Shown here: one piece after another, positions 34,430 through 43,268 of the stretch
Numbering within the stretch: the first letter of the stretch is position 1
How the letters are laid out: every line of letters starts with the position of its first letter
Source of the DNA: Enteractinococcus helveticum
Lineage (GTDB): Bacteria > Actinomycetota > Actinomycetes > Actinomycetales > Micrococcaceae
Length of the DNA stretch: 64,000 nucleotides
Reading direction: 5' to 3'
Assembly (NCBI RefSeq): GCF_001657475.1
Contig: NZ_LXEY01000015.1
Location: forward strand, 62,001 to 126,000
Position numbers and translations under genes: made by a program
The notes under the pieces: generated by a model
Told to the model about the DNA's origin: nothing
Databases searched by the model: none
Seen by the model: the letters and a program-made list of their open reading frames with translations, nothing else

Positions 34430-36502
34430 ATGGCCCAAGGTATTTACATCACTACGACGACGATGCGAGCCGGCAAGACCCTGGTCTCGATGGGACTGGC
34501 TGACGCCCTGAACCGGCACACCGGCCGGGTGGGGTATTTCCGCCCGATCGTTCCCGGCGACGACGTGGCCTCCGATTCGATGGTGCAGCTGATGCGCCAA
34601 ACCTTTGAGCTGGATGAGCACTCCGCCACCGGCGGGGTCACCGATGCCTACGCCCGTGCGATGATCACCTCGGGCAAACAAGACGAGCTCTATGCCGAAC
34701 TCGTGGTCGCCTATGAGGCCGTGGCCGCCAACGTCAACGCGGTGGTTATTGAAGGCACCGACCTGGCCAACGGTGACACCGGATTCGAACGCGAAATCGA
34801 CACCGATCTTGCCCTACACTTCAACGCGCCCGTCCTCGCCGTCGTCTCCGCCCAAGGGCTGACCGCCGAGGAGGCGTCGGAGGCAGTGGAACTGACCCGC
34901 TCGAATCTGCGCGATGCAGGCTCTGAACTGCTCTCCATTGTGGTCAACCGTGCTCAACCATCGCTACTCGAAGACATGGCCAAGACCATCAAGCCGGGCA
35001 CCAACCAGCGCAAGGTCTACATCATCCCCGAACTGGCAGAGCTGCGCCACCCAACCGTTGGCGAAGTCGCCTCAGCCCTGAGTCTGGACTGGGTGGCCGG
35101 CTCCGAGCAGCTTGACCGCGATGTCTCTGAGGTCAAAGCGGTCTCGATGGAGGGCGGCAACTTCTTACAGGTCCTCAACGACGGCGCACTCGTGATCGTA
35201 TCCGGGGATCGTTCCGATGCGATCCTGGCAACGCTGGCCGCCGCCCGCACCGCCGACTTCCCGGTACCTGCCGGCATGATCCTGACCAACGGGATTGAGC
35301 CCAACCCGATGATCCAGCGGCTGTACTCTGATGCGCCGTTCCCGGTGTTCGTGTCATTTGCGGATACCTTCACAATGGCTCGCACCGTGGCCGCGGTACC
35401 AGCCAGCCTGTCGGCCGCCCAAACCCGCAAAACCGCCGCGGTACTGGGTGCCTGGAATAACCACGTTGATGAAGACGAACTGCTGTCCCGCATCGAACTG
35501 GCACGCCCCACCGCCATGACGCCGGTGCGCTTCTTACACCAGCTAACGGCTCGCGCCTCGGCGGATCGCAAACGCATTGTGCTGCCTGAGGGCCAGGATC
35601 CTCGCATCCTGCGTGCCGCGGAAATTCTGCGCCGTCGTGGGGTGTGTGACCTGACAATTTTGGGGGATGTCGATGCGATCCACGAAACCGCATCCAAACT
35701 CGGCGTGGACCTAACCGGCATTGAGCTGATTAACCCAGCCGAATCCCCCGACCGTGAGCCCTACGCGCAGGCCTATGCGCAGGCGCGGGCACACCGCGGC
35801 GTCAAAATCGAATTCGCGCGTGAAATGATGCTGGACGCCACCTACTTCGGCACCATGATGGTCCAACAGGGCCACGTTGACGGCATGGTCTCCGGTGCAA
35901 TTAACACCACCGCGCACACCATTCGCCCGGCCCTGGAGTTTGTGAAAACCAAGCCCGGCACCAAGATCGTCTCCTCGGTGTTTTTCATGCTGCTGCCCGA
36001 CCGCGCCCTGGTCTATGGTGACTGCGCGGTCAACACCGACCCGAACGCCGAACAATTAGCCGATATCGCCGCCGCCTCTGCCGCCACTGCGGCCCAATTC
36101 GGCGTCGAACCGCGCGTGGCCATGCTGTCGTACTCCACCGGCGACTCCGGCTCGGGCGAAGCCGTGGATAAAGTCCGCCAAGCTACCCAGCTCGTCAAAA
36201 CAGCAAACCCGGAACTCAAAGTTGATGGCCCGCTGCAGTACGACGCCGCGGTCTCAGCCTCGGTCGCAGCCTCCAAAATGCCCAACTCAGAAGTCGCCGG
36301 TAACGCTTCCGTGTTCATCTTCCCGGACCTCAACACCGGCAACAACACGTATAAGGCCGTACAGCAATCGGCCGGTGCGGTCGCCGTCGGGCCGGTTCTG
36401 CAGGGCCTGAATAAACCCGTCAACGATCTCTCCCGCGGCACCACGGTCGATGACATCGTCAACACCGTGGCCATCACCGCTATCCAGGCCCAGGCCAACT
36501 AG
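34430..36502 (+). CDS. pta: Phosphate acetyltransferase
   Basis: 690 residues, the long Pta form. The N-terminal part is a DRTGG/dethiobiotin synthase-like P-loop domain (IYITTTTMRAGKTLVSMGLADAL), and the C-terminal 320 residues are the PTA_PTB catalytic domain (RIVLPEGQDPRILRAAEIL, then FMLLPDRALVYGDCAVN and MLSYSTGDSGSGE). It converts acetyl-CoA and phosphate to acetyl phosphate. GAAAGGGA lies upstream of the ATG at 34430, and a TATAGT box lies near 34380. ackA follows after 22 bases; together they form the acetate pathway. Confidence 0.97.
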   Translation: MAQGIYITTTTMRAGKTLVSMGLADALNRHTGRVGYFRPIVPGDDVASDSMVQLMRQTFELDEHSATGGVTDAYARAMITSGKQDELYAELVVAYEAVAANVNAVVIEGTDLANGDTGFEREIDTDLALHFNAPVLAVVSAQGLTAEEASEAVELTRSNLRDAGSELLSIVVNRAQPSLLEDMAKTIKPGTNQRKVYIIPELAELRHPTVGEVASALSLDWVAGSEQLDRDVSEVKAVSMEGGNFLQVLNDGALVIVSGDRSDAILATLAAARTADFPVPAGMILTNGIEPNPMIQRLYSDAPFPVFVSFADTFTMARTVAAVPASLSAAQTRKTAAVLGAWNNHVDEDELLSRIELARPTAMTPVRFLHQLTARASADRKRIVLPEGQDPRILRAAEILRRRGVCDLTILGDVDAIHETASKLGVDLTGIELINPAESPDREPYAQAYAQARAHRGVKIEFAREMMLDATYFGTMMVQQGHVDGMVSGAINTTAHTIRPALEFVKTKPGTKIVSSVFFMLLPDRALVYGDCAVNTDPNAEQLADIAAASAATAAQFGVEPRVAMLSYSTGDSGSGEAVDKVRQATQLVKTANPELKVDGPLQYDAAVSASVAASKMPNSEVAGNASVFIFPDLNTGNNTYKAVQQSAGAVAVGPVLQGLNKPVNDLSRGTTVDDIVNTVAITAIQAQAN

Positions 36503-36524
36503 CCCACGCGCAAAGGACTCCATC

Positions 36525-37706
36525 ATGCTCATTCTGGTGATCAACTCGGGCTCTTCCTCGCTGAAATACCAGCTGCGGGAACTCAACGACGACGGCACCG
36601 ATACTTTCAATCCCATTCAGGCTTCCGGGCTGATCGAACGCATCGGTGTGCCCGGTGCAGAAATCGCCAACCACACCGAGGCATTGGACGTCGTCGCCAA
36701 GGAACTCGACGAGGTGCTCAACGGCCGCACCATTGATGCCACCGGACACCGCGTGGTCCACGGTGGCGAACGTTTCAAGGCGCCGGCGCTCGTGGATGCC
36801 GAAGTCATCCGCGCCATCGACCGGCTGGCTCCACTGGCTCCGCTGCACAACCCGCCGGCCGCCGAAGGCCTGCGCGCGATCAGCGACAAGTGGCCCGATA
36901 TGCCCCAGGTCGTCATCTTTGACACCTCATTCCACCAAACCATGCCACCTCAGGCCTGGCGTTATGCCATCCCAAACTCCTGGTACACCGACTACGGCAT
37001 CCGCCGGTACGGCTTCCACGGCACCAGCCACGACCTGGTCGCCGGCAAGACCGCTACCCTGATGGGAGTCGACCGTGAGGATTTCAGCGGCATCATCCTG
37101 CACCTAGGCAACGGCGCCTCGGCCACGGCAATCAAAAACGGTCAATCCGTGGACACCTCCATGGGCTACACCCCCCTGGCCGGGCTGGTTATGGGCACCC
37201 GATCGGGCGATATTGACCCCTCGATCATCTCGCATCTGGGGGCCTCCCACGGTTTTACCGCCAACGATGTTGACCGCGTGCTCAACCACGAATCCGGGCT
37301 GTTGGGCATGACCGGGCACTCCGATATGCGCCAGGTCTTAGAGACAGCCGCTGCTGGACACCGCGATGCCCAAGTGGCGCTTGATGTAGCAACGTATCGG
37401 TTGGCGAAATATATCGGTGGTTACCATGTGGCCGTCGACGGCGCGCAGGCCATTACCTTCACCGCAGGGATCGGCGAAAACTCAGCCCCATTCCGCGCCC
37501 GGGTCCTGGACCGCCTCGGCATCCTCGGCGTCAAATACGATGCCGCGCTCAACGAAGCGCGTTCCGATGAGTCACGCCTGATCTCCACCGAAGGCTCCGC
37601 AATCGCGGTGGCCGTGGTGCCGACCGATGAGGAAATGGCCATCGCTCAAGACACCTTCTACCTGGTCGATGAAGCCAATGCGTGGGGCCGCGGCGTCGGC
37701 GTCTAG
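36525..37706 (+). CDS. ackA: Acetate kinase
   Basis: 393 residues starting LILVINSGSSSLKYQ, with HRVVHGGERF, RYGFHGTSHDLVA, MGYTPLAGLVMGTRSGDIDP and ITFTAGIGENSAP, all diagnostic of the acetokinase family. Converts acetyl phosphate and ADP to acetate and ATP. AAAGGACT precedes the ATG. Second gene of pta-ackA, followed by a strong terminator. Confidence 0.98.
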   Translation: MLILVINSGSSSLKYQLRELNDDGTDTFNPIQASGLIERIGVPGAEIANHTEALDVVAKELDEVLNGRTIDATGHRVVHGGERFKAPALVDAEVIRAIDRLAPLAPLHNPPAAEGLRAISDKWPDMPQVVIFDTSFHQTMPPQAWRYAIPNSWYTDYGIRRYGFHGTSHDLVAGKTATLMGVDREDFSGIILHLGNGASATAIKNGQSVDTSMGYTPLAGLVMGTRSGDIDPSIISHLGASHGFTANDVDRVLNHESGLLGMTGHSDMRQVLETAAAGHRDAQVALDVATYRLAKYIGGYHVAVDGAQAITFTAGIGENSAPFRARVLDRLGILGVKYDAALNEARSDESRLISTEGSAIAVAVVPTDEEMAIAQDTFYLVDEANAWGRGVGV

Positions 37707-37720
37707 CACTTACTGAAATA

Positions 37721-37761
37721 AAAACTGCTCCCTGCGATGCCTTCGCGGGGAGCAGTTTTTT
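37721..37761 (+). terminator. Rho-independent terminator after ackA
   Basis: AAAACTGCTCCCTGCG pairs with CGCGGGGAGCAGTTTT across a short loop and ends in TTTTTT. Confidence 0.92.
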
Positions 37762-37988
37762 CGTTGCCTTCTGTAGCGCCGCGAAACGCACCCAACAGTG
37801 CGAGATCAGAAGAACCTGCAAGATCCACCAGATGGCGCGCAACAAGATGCCTGCAACGTACGTCAAAACCTCTTGCTCAACCCTGTTGTTTTATTTGTTA
37901 TCACATATTACAGTGGCTCTCACAACAACTAAAGTGCCCCACGTCACATCGCCGAGCGATGCGGTCTGATGTAAGAGGAGGTTCTGAA

Positions 37989-38903
37989 ATGCCAAATAAA
38001 CTGTTATTGGCCGCAGCTGACAGCAAGAAATTGGAACAATTCGCAACGAACAACAAGATGAGCCGCGCGATCGTCGATCGGTACGTTGCAGGTAAAGTCC
38101 TCAACGACGCTCGCCAAGCAGCCGAAGGCCTGGCCTCGAAGGGCATCGATACCTGTCTGAATCCGTTGGGCGAATCCGTCAGCAACATTAACGACTGCGC
38201 TCGAGCAACTCAAGACTATATCGATGGCATCAATATGCTCCAGCAGCACATCCCCAATGCCAGCGTTTCCGTCAAACCATCTCAGCTTGGCATGACGGTC
38301 AACCCGCAACTGTGCACCGACAACCTGCGAAAAATTCTCGAAGCCGGAAAAGAGCACGATGTTGGCGTCGAAGTCGACATGGAACACAGCTCAATTCACG
38401 ACCAAACCGTTGCCATGGTCCATGAGCTCTTGGCCGACTTCCCCGAAACTCGCATGGCGGTGCAGTCCTATAGCCGCGCGGCAGCCGATGTCCTACACAG
38501 CTTCCAAGACAAAGGTCTGCGCATCCGTTTGGTCAAAGGCGCATTCGAAGAAGATGTTGACACCGCGATTCAGAATCCCAAAGATGTCACCTCGCAGTAC
38601 AACTACCAGGCTGCTTGGGCGCTGCGGAATCTTCCGGAGCCTGCCTTCGGAACCCACGATGACCGATGCATCGATTTCATCAAAGCCCAAGCAGCACAAT
38701 TTGGCTTGGCCAAGACGGATTTCGAATTCCAAATGCTCTATGGCATTCGGCCAGAACTCCAGGAACAATTGGCTCAACAGGGGCACCGCGTACGGGTCTA
38801 CTTACCCTACGGGGACCAGTGGTATCCCTATCTGATGCGTCGAATGGCCGAACGGCCAGCCAACCTTTTGGTCTTTCTCCGCTCGCTCATCACCCGCAGC
38901 TAA
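37989..38903 (+). CDS. Proline dehydrogenase (monofunctional)
   Basis: 304 residues of the PRODH (beta-alpha)8 barrel: VSVKPSQLGM, VGVEVDMEHSS, RMAVQSYSRAAADVL, LRIRLVKGAFEE, FEFQMLYGIRPELQEQL and the closing RVRVYLPYGDQWYPYLMRRMAERPAN, which carries the substrate Arg pair. It oxidises proline to pyrroline-5-carboxylate and passes electrons via FAD to the membrane. GAGGAGG precedes the ATG. It forms a proline-use unit with the next dehydrogenase gene and the GntR regulator. The 225-base upstream gap holds the promoter. Confidence 0.93.
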   Translation: MPNKLLLAAADSKKLEQFATNNKMSRAIVDRYVAGKVLNDARQAAEGLASKGIDTCLNPLGESVSNINDCARATQDYIDGINMLQQHIPNASVSVKPSQLGMTVNPQLCTDNLRKILEAGKEHDVGVEVDMEHSSIHDQTVAMVHELLADFPETRMAVQSYSRAAADVLHSFQDKGLRIRLVKGAFEEDVDTAIQNPKDVTSQYNYQAAWALRNLPEPAFGTHDDRCIDFIKAQAAQFGLAKTDFEFQMLYGIRPELQEQLAQQGHRVRVYLPYGDQWYPYLMRRMAERPANLLVFLRSLITRS

Positions 38904-39033
38904 CCGAGGCCTCACAACCAGGCGAGGCGATTTACCGTCATAGCCCTAGACATCCAGATTTCCAGACCAGTACACGTTATCTCCGAAGAAGATTCAGCAC
39001 TTGGTTTGTCACCAAACCATAAGAGAGGACGAG

Positions 39034-40677
39034 ATGCCACACTCCATCAGCATGACCGGAAACTTCCGTGTCCCGTACCCAAAAAACCAGCCAGAACGCT
39101 CATTTGCCCCAGGATCTGAGGAAGCCGAAAGCGTTCGCAGTCTCATTAGAGGAATGTCCTCATCCACCAAGGATCTTTCCCACTATATTGGTGGAGAATG
39201 GCTGGTCGAAGGCGAAACCAAACCGTTAGTCGCACCCCATGATCATCAGCGCGTGTTGGCGAATCTTCCCTACGCGACAGACCAGACCGTCAATAAGGCC
39301 ACCGATGCGGCACTGAGCGTTCAGGATTCTTGGGCCCGAACCCCGTGGTGGGAGCGGATCGCAATTTTCCTCAAAGCAGCAGAGCTGGCCAGCGGCAAAT
39401 ACGCCAACGAACTTGTTGCCGCGACCATGCTCGGTCAGTCTAAGACCTTCCACCAGGCTGAAATCGACGCCCCTTGCGAGCTGGCAGACTTCTTTCGCTA
39501 CAACGCCTACAACGCATCCCAAATCTTCGACGACCAGCCACGAGCGGTTGAAGGCAAGGGAACCTACCTGGACCAGCGCCCGCTCGAAGGTTTTGTGCTG
39601 GCCATGACGCCGTTCAACTTCACCGCAATCGCCAGCAACCTGCCCACCACCGCAGCGATGATGGGCAACGTGGTGGTATGGAAGCCATCCGAAAAATCTG
39701 CTTACAGCAACGACGTCATCATGCGACTACTCATCGAAGCCGGACTACCCGAAGGTGTCATCAACCTCGTCCACGGCGACGGGCAGCTGGTTTCCGACGT
39801 GGCCATGCAGCATCGCGACTTCGCGGGCCTATCCTTCACCGGATCTTCGGCGGTATTCCGCAACCTGTTTAGCAAAGCCGGACAGCACATGGAAAACTAC
39901 CGCTCTTTCCCGCGCCTGGTCGGCGAAACCGGGGGCAAGAACGCCATCGTCGTCCACCCGACCGCTGATCTCGATGCCGTGCATACCGCTCTGGTTCGCG
40001 GTGCATTCGAGTTCCAAGGTCAGAAATGCTCGGCCGCTTCACGAGCTTATGTGCCAAAATCCTTGTGGCCAGAATTGAAAGAACGCCTCGTAGCGACCAC
40101 CAAGACGCTCAAAGTCGGCGACCCATCCGACCACGACACATTTGTCACCGCCGTGATTGACCAGAAGGCCGCTGAACGCATGGAAAATGCGTTCGAAAAA
40201 GCCAAACAGCTCGACAGCCACACGCTGTTGGTGGGCGGCTCGGTCGACACATCGAGAGGGTGGTTCGTCGAGCCAACTGTTTTCGAAACCACTGATCCCA
40301 AGGCATTCACTATGGAACAAGAATTCTTCGGTCCCATGGTCGTTGTCCACCCGTACGACGACGAGCAGTGGTCCCAGACCCTGGAGCTCGTGGAATCCAC
40401 CAGCAATTATGCACTGACGTTGTCGGTCTTTAGCCGCGACCGAGCAGCCATCCAAGAATCCCTAAACACCCTGCGCAATGCCGCGGGCATGATGTACATC
40501 AATGAGAAACCCACCGGGGCGATGATGGGACAGGTCAACTTCGGCGGCGGCCGTGGATCGGGTACCAACGATAAGACCGGTTCGCGCTTGTCACTACAGC
40601 GCTGGCTGTCCGGTCGCTTCATTCAAGAAACGTACGTGCCGGCAACCAACTGGACCTATGACTACATGGGCTGCTAG
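39034..40677 (+). CDS. pruA: L-glutamate gamma-semialdehyde (P5C) dehydrogenase
   Basis: 547 residues, the length of the P5CDH group 1 enzymes. ALDH landmarks are LAMTPFNFTAIASNLP (NAD site), the LSFTGSSAVFRNL loop, the general base in RLVGETGGKN and the catalytic Cys in FEFQGQKCSAASR; the end GGGRGSGTNDKTGS with LQRWLS is typical of P5CDH. Completes proline oxidation to glutamate. GAGAGGAC lies upstream of the ATG. 130 bases after the PRODH gene. Confidence 0.95.
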   Translation: MPHSISMTGNFRVPYPKNQPERSFAPGSEEAESVRSLIRGMSSSTKDLSHYIGGEWLVEGETKPLVAPHDHQRVLANLPYATDQTVNKATDAALSVQDSWARTPWWERIAIFLKAAELASGKYANELVAATMLGQSKTFHQAEIDAPCELADFFRYNAYNASQIFDDQPRAVEGKGTYLDQRPLEGFVLAMTPFNFTAIASNLPTTAAMMGNVVVWKPSEKSAYSNDVIMRLLIEAGLPEGVINLVHGDGQLVSDVAMQHRDFAGLSFTGSSAVFRNLFSKAGQHMENYRSFPRLVGETGGKNAIVVHPTADLDAVHTALVRGAFEFQGQKCSAASRAYVPKSLWPELKERLVATTKTLKVGDPSDHDTFVTAVIDQKAAERMENAFEKAKQLDSHTLLVGGSVDTSRGWFVEPTVFETTDPKAFTMEQEFFGPMVVVHPYDDEQWSQTLELVESTSNYALTLSVFSRDRAAIQESLNTLRNAAGMMYINEKPTGAMMGQVNFGGGRGSGTNDKTGSRLSLQRWLSGRFIQETYVPATNWTYDYMGC

Positions 40678-40707
40678 CAAACCAACACGATAAAACCACG
40701 ACGGATG

Positions 40708-40740
40708 GGGTCTCTGATGCATAGCGATCAGAGACCCTTT
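40708..40740 (+). terminator. Terminator after pruA
   Basis: GGGTCTCTGAT pairs with ATCAGAGACCC across GCATAGCG and is followed by TTT. Confidence 0.8.
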
Positions 40741-40819
40741 GGCTGCAGCACGATGCAGCTTCTTTAGAATGGGCTATACCGTAGTGACCGATTCACACGC
40801 ATTGTGAGGGAGACGTAGC

Positions 40820-41551
40820 ATGTCAGAAAACCCGTTGGGTATTGCAGTAACCAAAAAATTGGTAGCCGACCAGGTGTATGACATCCTGGAAGCCTCAATT
40901 TTCGACGGTCGCCTGCAAGCTGGCGCGTCCCTGAAAGTCCGCGACATTGCGAAGATGGTCGGCACCAGTGTGATGCCGGTGCGCGATGCCCTGCGCAAAT
41001 TGGAAGACGTCGGGCTGGTTGCCATGCAACCGCATAAGGGCGCGGTTGTGCGGACCTTTACCACCGAAGAACTCATCAACATGTACGACCTGCGCATGGT
41101 GTTAGAAAAATACGCGGCAGCCCAAGGAACTCCGAATGTCACGGAAGCGAAAGTCGAAGGTATGGAGCGCAGCTACCGTGAGATGTGGGAAGCGGTGGAG
41201 CGTGAGGACGTCGCGATGGCCTTAGATAAAGATGAAGAGATCTTAGCTGCCGTCTACGAAGCGGCCGAGAATCCTTTCGTTATGGAAATGATCGAAAGCC
41301 TCTGGATGCGCACGCGGGCTTTCAAAGTCATCGGGGCTCGCGAAGCGTTTAAAAATAAGGATGAAACCCTGTGGCTGCCTCAGAAGCGTCTCATCGAGGC
41401 GGCGAGGAAGCACGATGTCGAAGAAGCGGTCTCGATGACCAACGATTCATTGCAGAGCGCGCGTCGTCGTCTCGAGACAAAAATCGACAGTGACGAGACT
41501 ACGACCGGGCAGAACGATCTCGTTCAAGTACGCACCGAAAGCACAGATTGA
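40820..41551 (+). CDS. GntR family regulator (FCD type)
   Basis: 243 residues: a GntR winged helix (ASLKVRDIAKMVGTSVMPVRDALRKLEDVGLV) and an FCD-type helical domain. The last 25 residues are acidic and probably disordered. It follows the proline genes after a terminator and is a plausible regulator of them; the link is by position only. A TATACC box lies near 40771. Confidence 0.88.
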   Translation: MSENPLGIAVTKKLVADQVYDILEASIFDGRLQAGASLKVRDIAKMVGTSVMPVRDALRKLEDVGLVAMQPHKGAVVRTFTTEELINMYDLRMVLEKYAAAQGTPNVTEAKVEGMERSYREMWEAVEREDVAMALDKDEEILAAVYEAAENPFVMEMIESLWMRTRAFKVIGAREAFKNKDETLWLPQKRLIEAARKHDVEEAVSMTNDSLQSARRRLETKIDSDETTTGQNDLVQVRTESTD

Positions 41552-41617
41552 AGCCCGTGGTTACCCTTAGCGGGTCATTGATGGGGGCGGAACGTTTCGA
41601 TCTTTCGCCATATCTCC

Positions 41618-41941
41618 TCAGGGGCGTTCCACCAATTGGCTATCGTCAATCCAATCCACCGGTTCATCACCGAGACCGGCCGCAATGGCATTAGCGGTTT
41701 CTTGCCACGACGTCAGCGTCGACAATGCTATATGTGCTTGGCCGGTTGAGAGGCTGGCCCTGGCGGCATGAAGTACTTCCCTAGAACAGGTTCTCTGATC
41801 TGCAGGACTCAAAGCCAACATCCATGGAAACTGTTCGCTCATAGACCCGCCCCGATCGTCGTCCTGAACGTTGGGAATGCTGATGAGCTTAGAAGCAAGT
41901 CTCAGCAACTCGCCGCGGGCATGATCCTCATGTTCCGACAT
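41618..41941 (-). CDS. Conserved small hypothetical protein
   Basis: 107 residues from an ATG at 41941, helical, with DQRTCSREVLHAARASLSTGQAHIALSTLTSWQETANAIAAGL as its core. I recognise no domain. It starts 2 bases after the stop of the 41944-42144 gene, so the two are co-translated. A paired function with that gene (for example in a small regulatory or toxin-antitoxin-like module) is only a guess. Confidence 0.65.
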   Translation of the reverse strand: MSEHEDHARGELLRLASKLISIPNVQDDDRGGSMSEQFPWMLALSPADQRTCSREVLHAARASLSTGQAHIALSTLTSWQETANAIAAGLGDEPVDWIDDSQLVERP

Positions 41942-41943
41942 CG

Positions 41944-42144
41944 CTACCAGAGGTCCCCTATCTCGTCGTAATCTGCAGCGACGGCAGCAATCTTGGCAAT
42001 ATGTTTTCGGGACCATTGCGCGACGTCCGTCGCGACGTGATGAACCTCGTGCTCGGTCACATAGCGCTGCGAAAGCTGGAGTAGGTCGTGGTACAGGTCC
42101 ATCTCAGACTGGTGCACTGCAACTAACACCGTGCCAATTTTCAT
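41944..42144 (-). CDS. Conserved small helical protein, His-rich
   Basis: 66 residues (MKIGTVLVAVHQSEMD then LYHDLLQLSQRYVTEHEVHHVATDVAQWSRKHIAKIAAV). The spacing of His and Glu residues (LYHDLL, EHEVHHVA, RKHIAKIA) is reminiscent of small helical metal- or haem-binding proteins, but no such activity is known to me. First in a two-gene operon with 41618-41941. Confidence 0.65.
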   Translation of the reverse strand: MKIGTVLVAVHQSEMDLYHDLLQLSQRYVTEHEVHHVATDVAQWSRKHIAKIAAVAADYDEIGDLW

Positions 42145-42268
42145 TGGGATCCCTCCCGGATGCCGACTGGAACTCGCTCATCGGTGTCGGAACTGGCCCA
42201 CCAAATAGCTGCCGCGGCGGTCTTGAATATTGGTTGTTTCGACGCCGGATCCAGTTGGTTGTTACCAA

Positions 42269-43156
42269 TCAGCTGGCTTTCTTCTTGGAGGTCGAGCGTT
42301 TCGAGCCTGACTTCTTTTTCGTGTCAGTTCTTGTACTCGACGATTTCTTGGAACCGGATTTTTTAGCTTCGCGTGACGTATTCACCGACTGCCGCAGAGC
42401 CTCCATCAGGTCCACAACTTCGCCACCGGTATCTTCGTCTTCCTCCTCATCTGGGAAGGTCTCTTCAAGATCCAACGCCTCACCGGCTTCGATCTTTGCG
42501 TCAATAAGCTTGCGCAGCTCGACCTGATAGTCGTCCTGAAATTCTTCTGACTCAAAGTCCTGCGAATAGGACTCGACCAGTGTCGCAGCCATGTCCAGTT
42601 CCTTCTTGCCGATCTTGGCCTTGGAATTGACACCGTTAAAATCAACGTCGCGAATCTCATCGGCCCAGCGCAGGGTTTGGATCATCAACATTTTGCCGCA
42701 GGTCCTCAAAATGGCCAGCCGGGTTCGAGTGCGCAGGGTGATTTTCACAATCGCTGTCCGCTCGGTGTCCTCTAGCGTTTGCCGCAACAACAGATAGGCC
42801 TTCGGTGTCTTGGAGGTGGGTTCTAAGAAATAGGACTTTTCGAGCATGATCGAATCGATCTGATCGGAGGGGACGAACTGCAAAACCTCAATGTCGTCAT
42901 CATCCTCGGCCGGCAACGCCTCAATGTCGTCTTTGGTGATGATCACCCGGTGATCGCCGTCGTCATACGCTTTTTCAATTTCGGAATATTCAACAATCTC
43001 GCCGCACTCTTCGCAGCGGCGTTGATACCGGATGCGGCCACCGTCTTTGTCATGCACCTGATGCATGTCGACGTCGTGACTCTCGGTGGCGGAGTACAAC
43101 TTAACGGGCACGTTCACGAGTCCAAAGGCGATGGAACCTGACCAGATTGCTCTCAT
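42269..43156 (-). CDS. ku: Ku DNA-end-binding protein (non-homologous end joining)
   Basis: About 295 residues, the bacterial Ku length. It starts MRAIWSGSIAFGLVNVPVKLYSAT, has the Cys pair in YQRRCEECGEIVEYSEI, the core of the Ku ring at about 40-230 and a Lys/Ser-rich C-terminal tail that helps DNA threading and LigD recruitment. Ku binds double-strand ends and recruits LigD. An ATG 9 bases upstream (43165) is an alternative start. It is divergent from ligD with a 110-base shared promoter region. Confidence 0.96.
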   Translation of the reverse strand: MRAIWSGSIAFGLVNVPVKLYSATESHDVDMHQVHDKDGGRIRYQRRCEECGEIVEYSEIEKAYDDGDHRVIITKDDIEALPAEDDDDIEVLQFVPSDQIDSIMLEKSYFLEPTSKTPKAYLLLRQTLEDTERTAIVKITLRTRTRLAILRTCGKMLMIQTLRWADEIRDVDFNGVNSKAKIGKKELDMAATLVESYSQDFESEEFQDDYQVELRKLIDAKIEAGEALDLEETFPDEEEDEDTGGEVVDLMEALRQSVNTSREAKKSGSKKSSSTRTDTKKKSGSKRSTSKKKAS

Positions 43157-43268
43157 GGCCCCCATTAAAACGTACGAAATGACACCTGGCTAGGGGTAAA
43201 ACTCACAACCCAAGCCCCTATGCGCAGCCCGGGTGGCTCCGGTAGCATGCACGGCACAGGAGGTCTGC

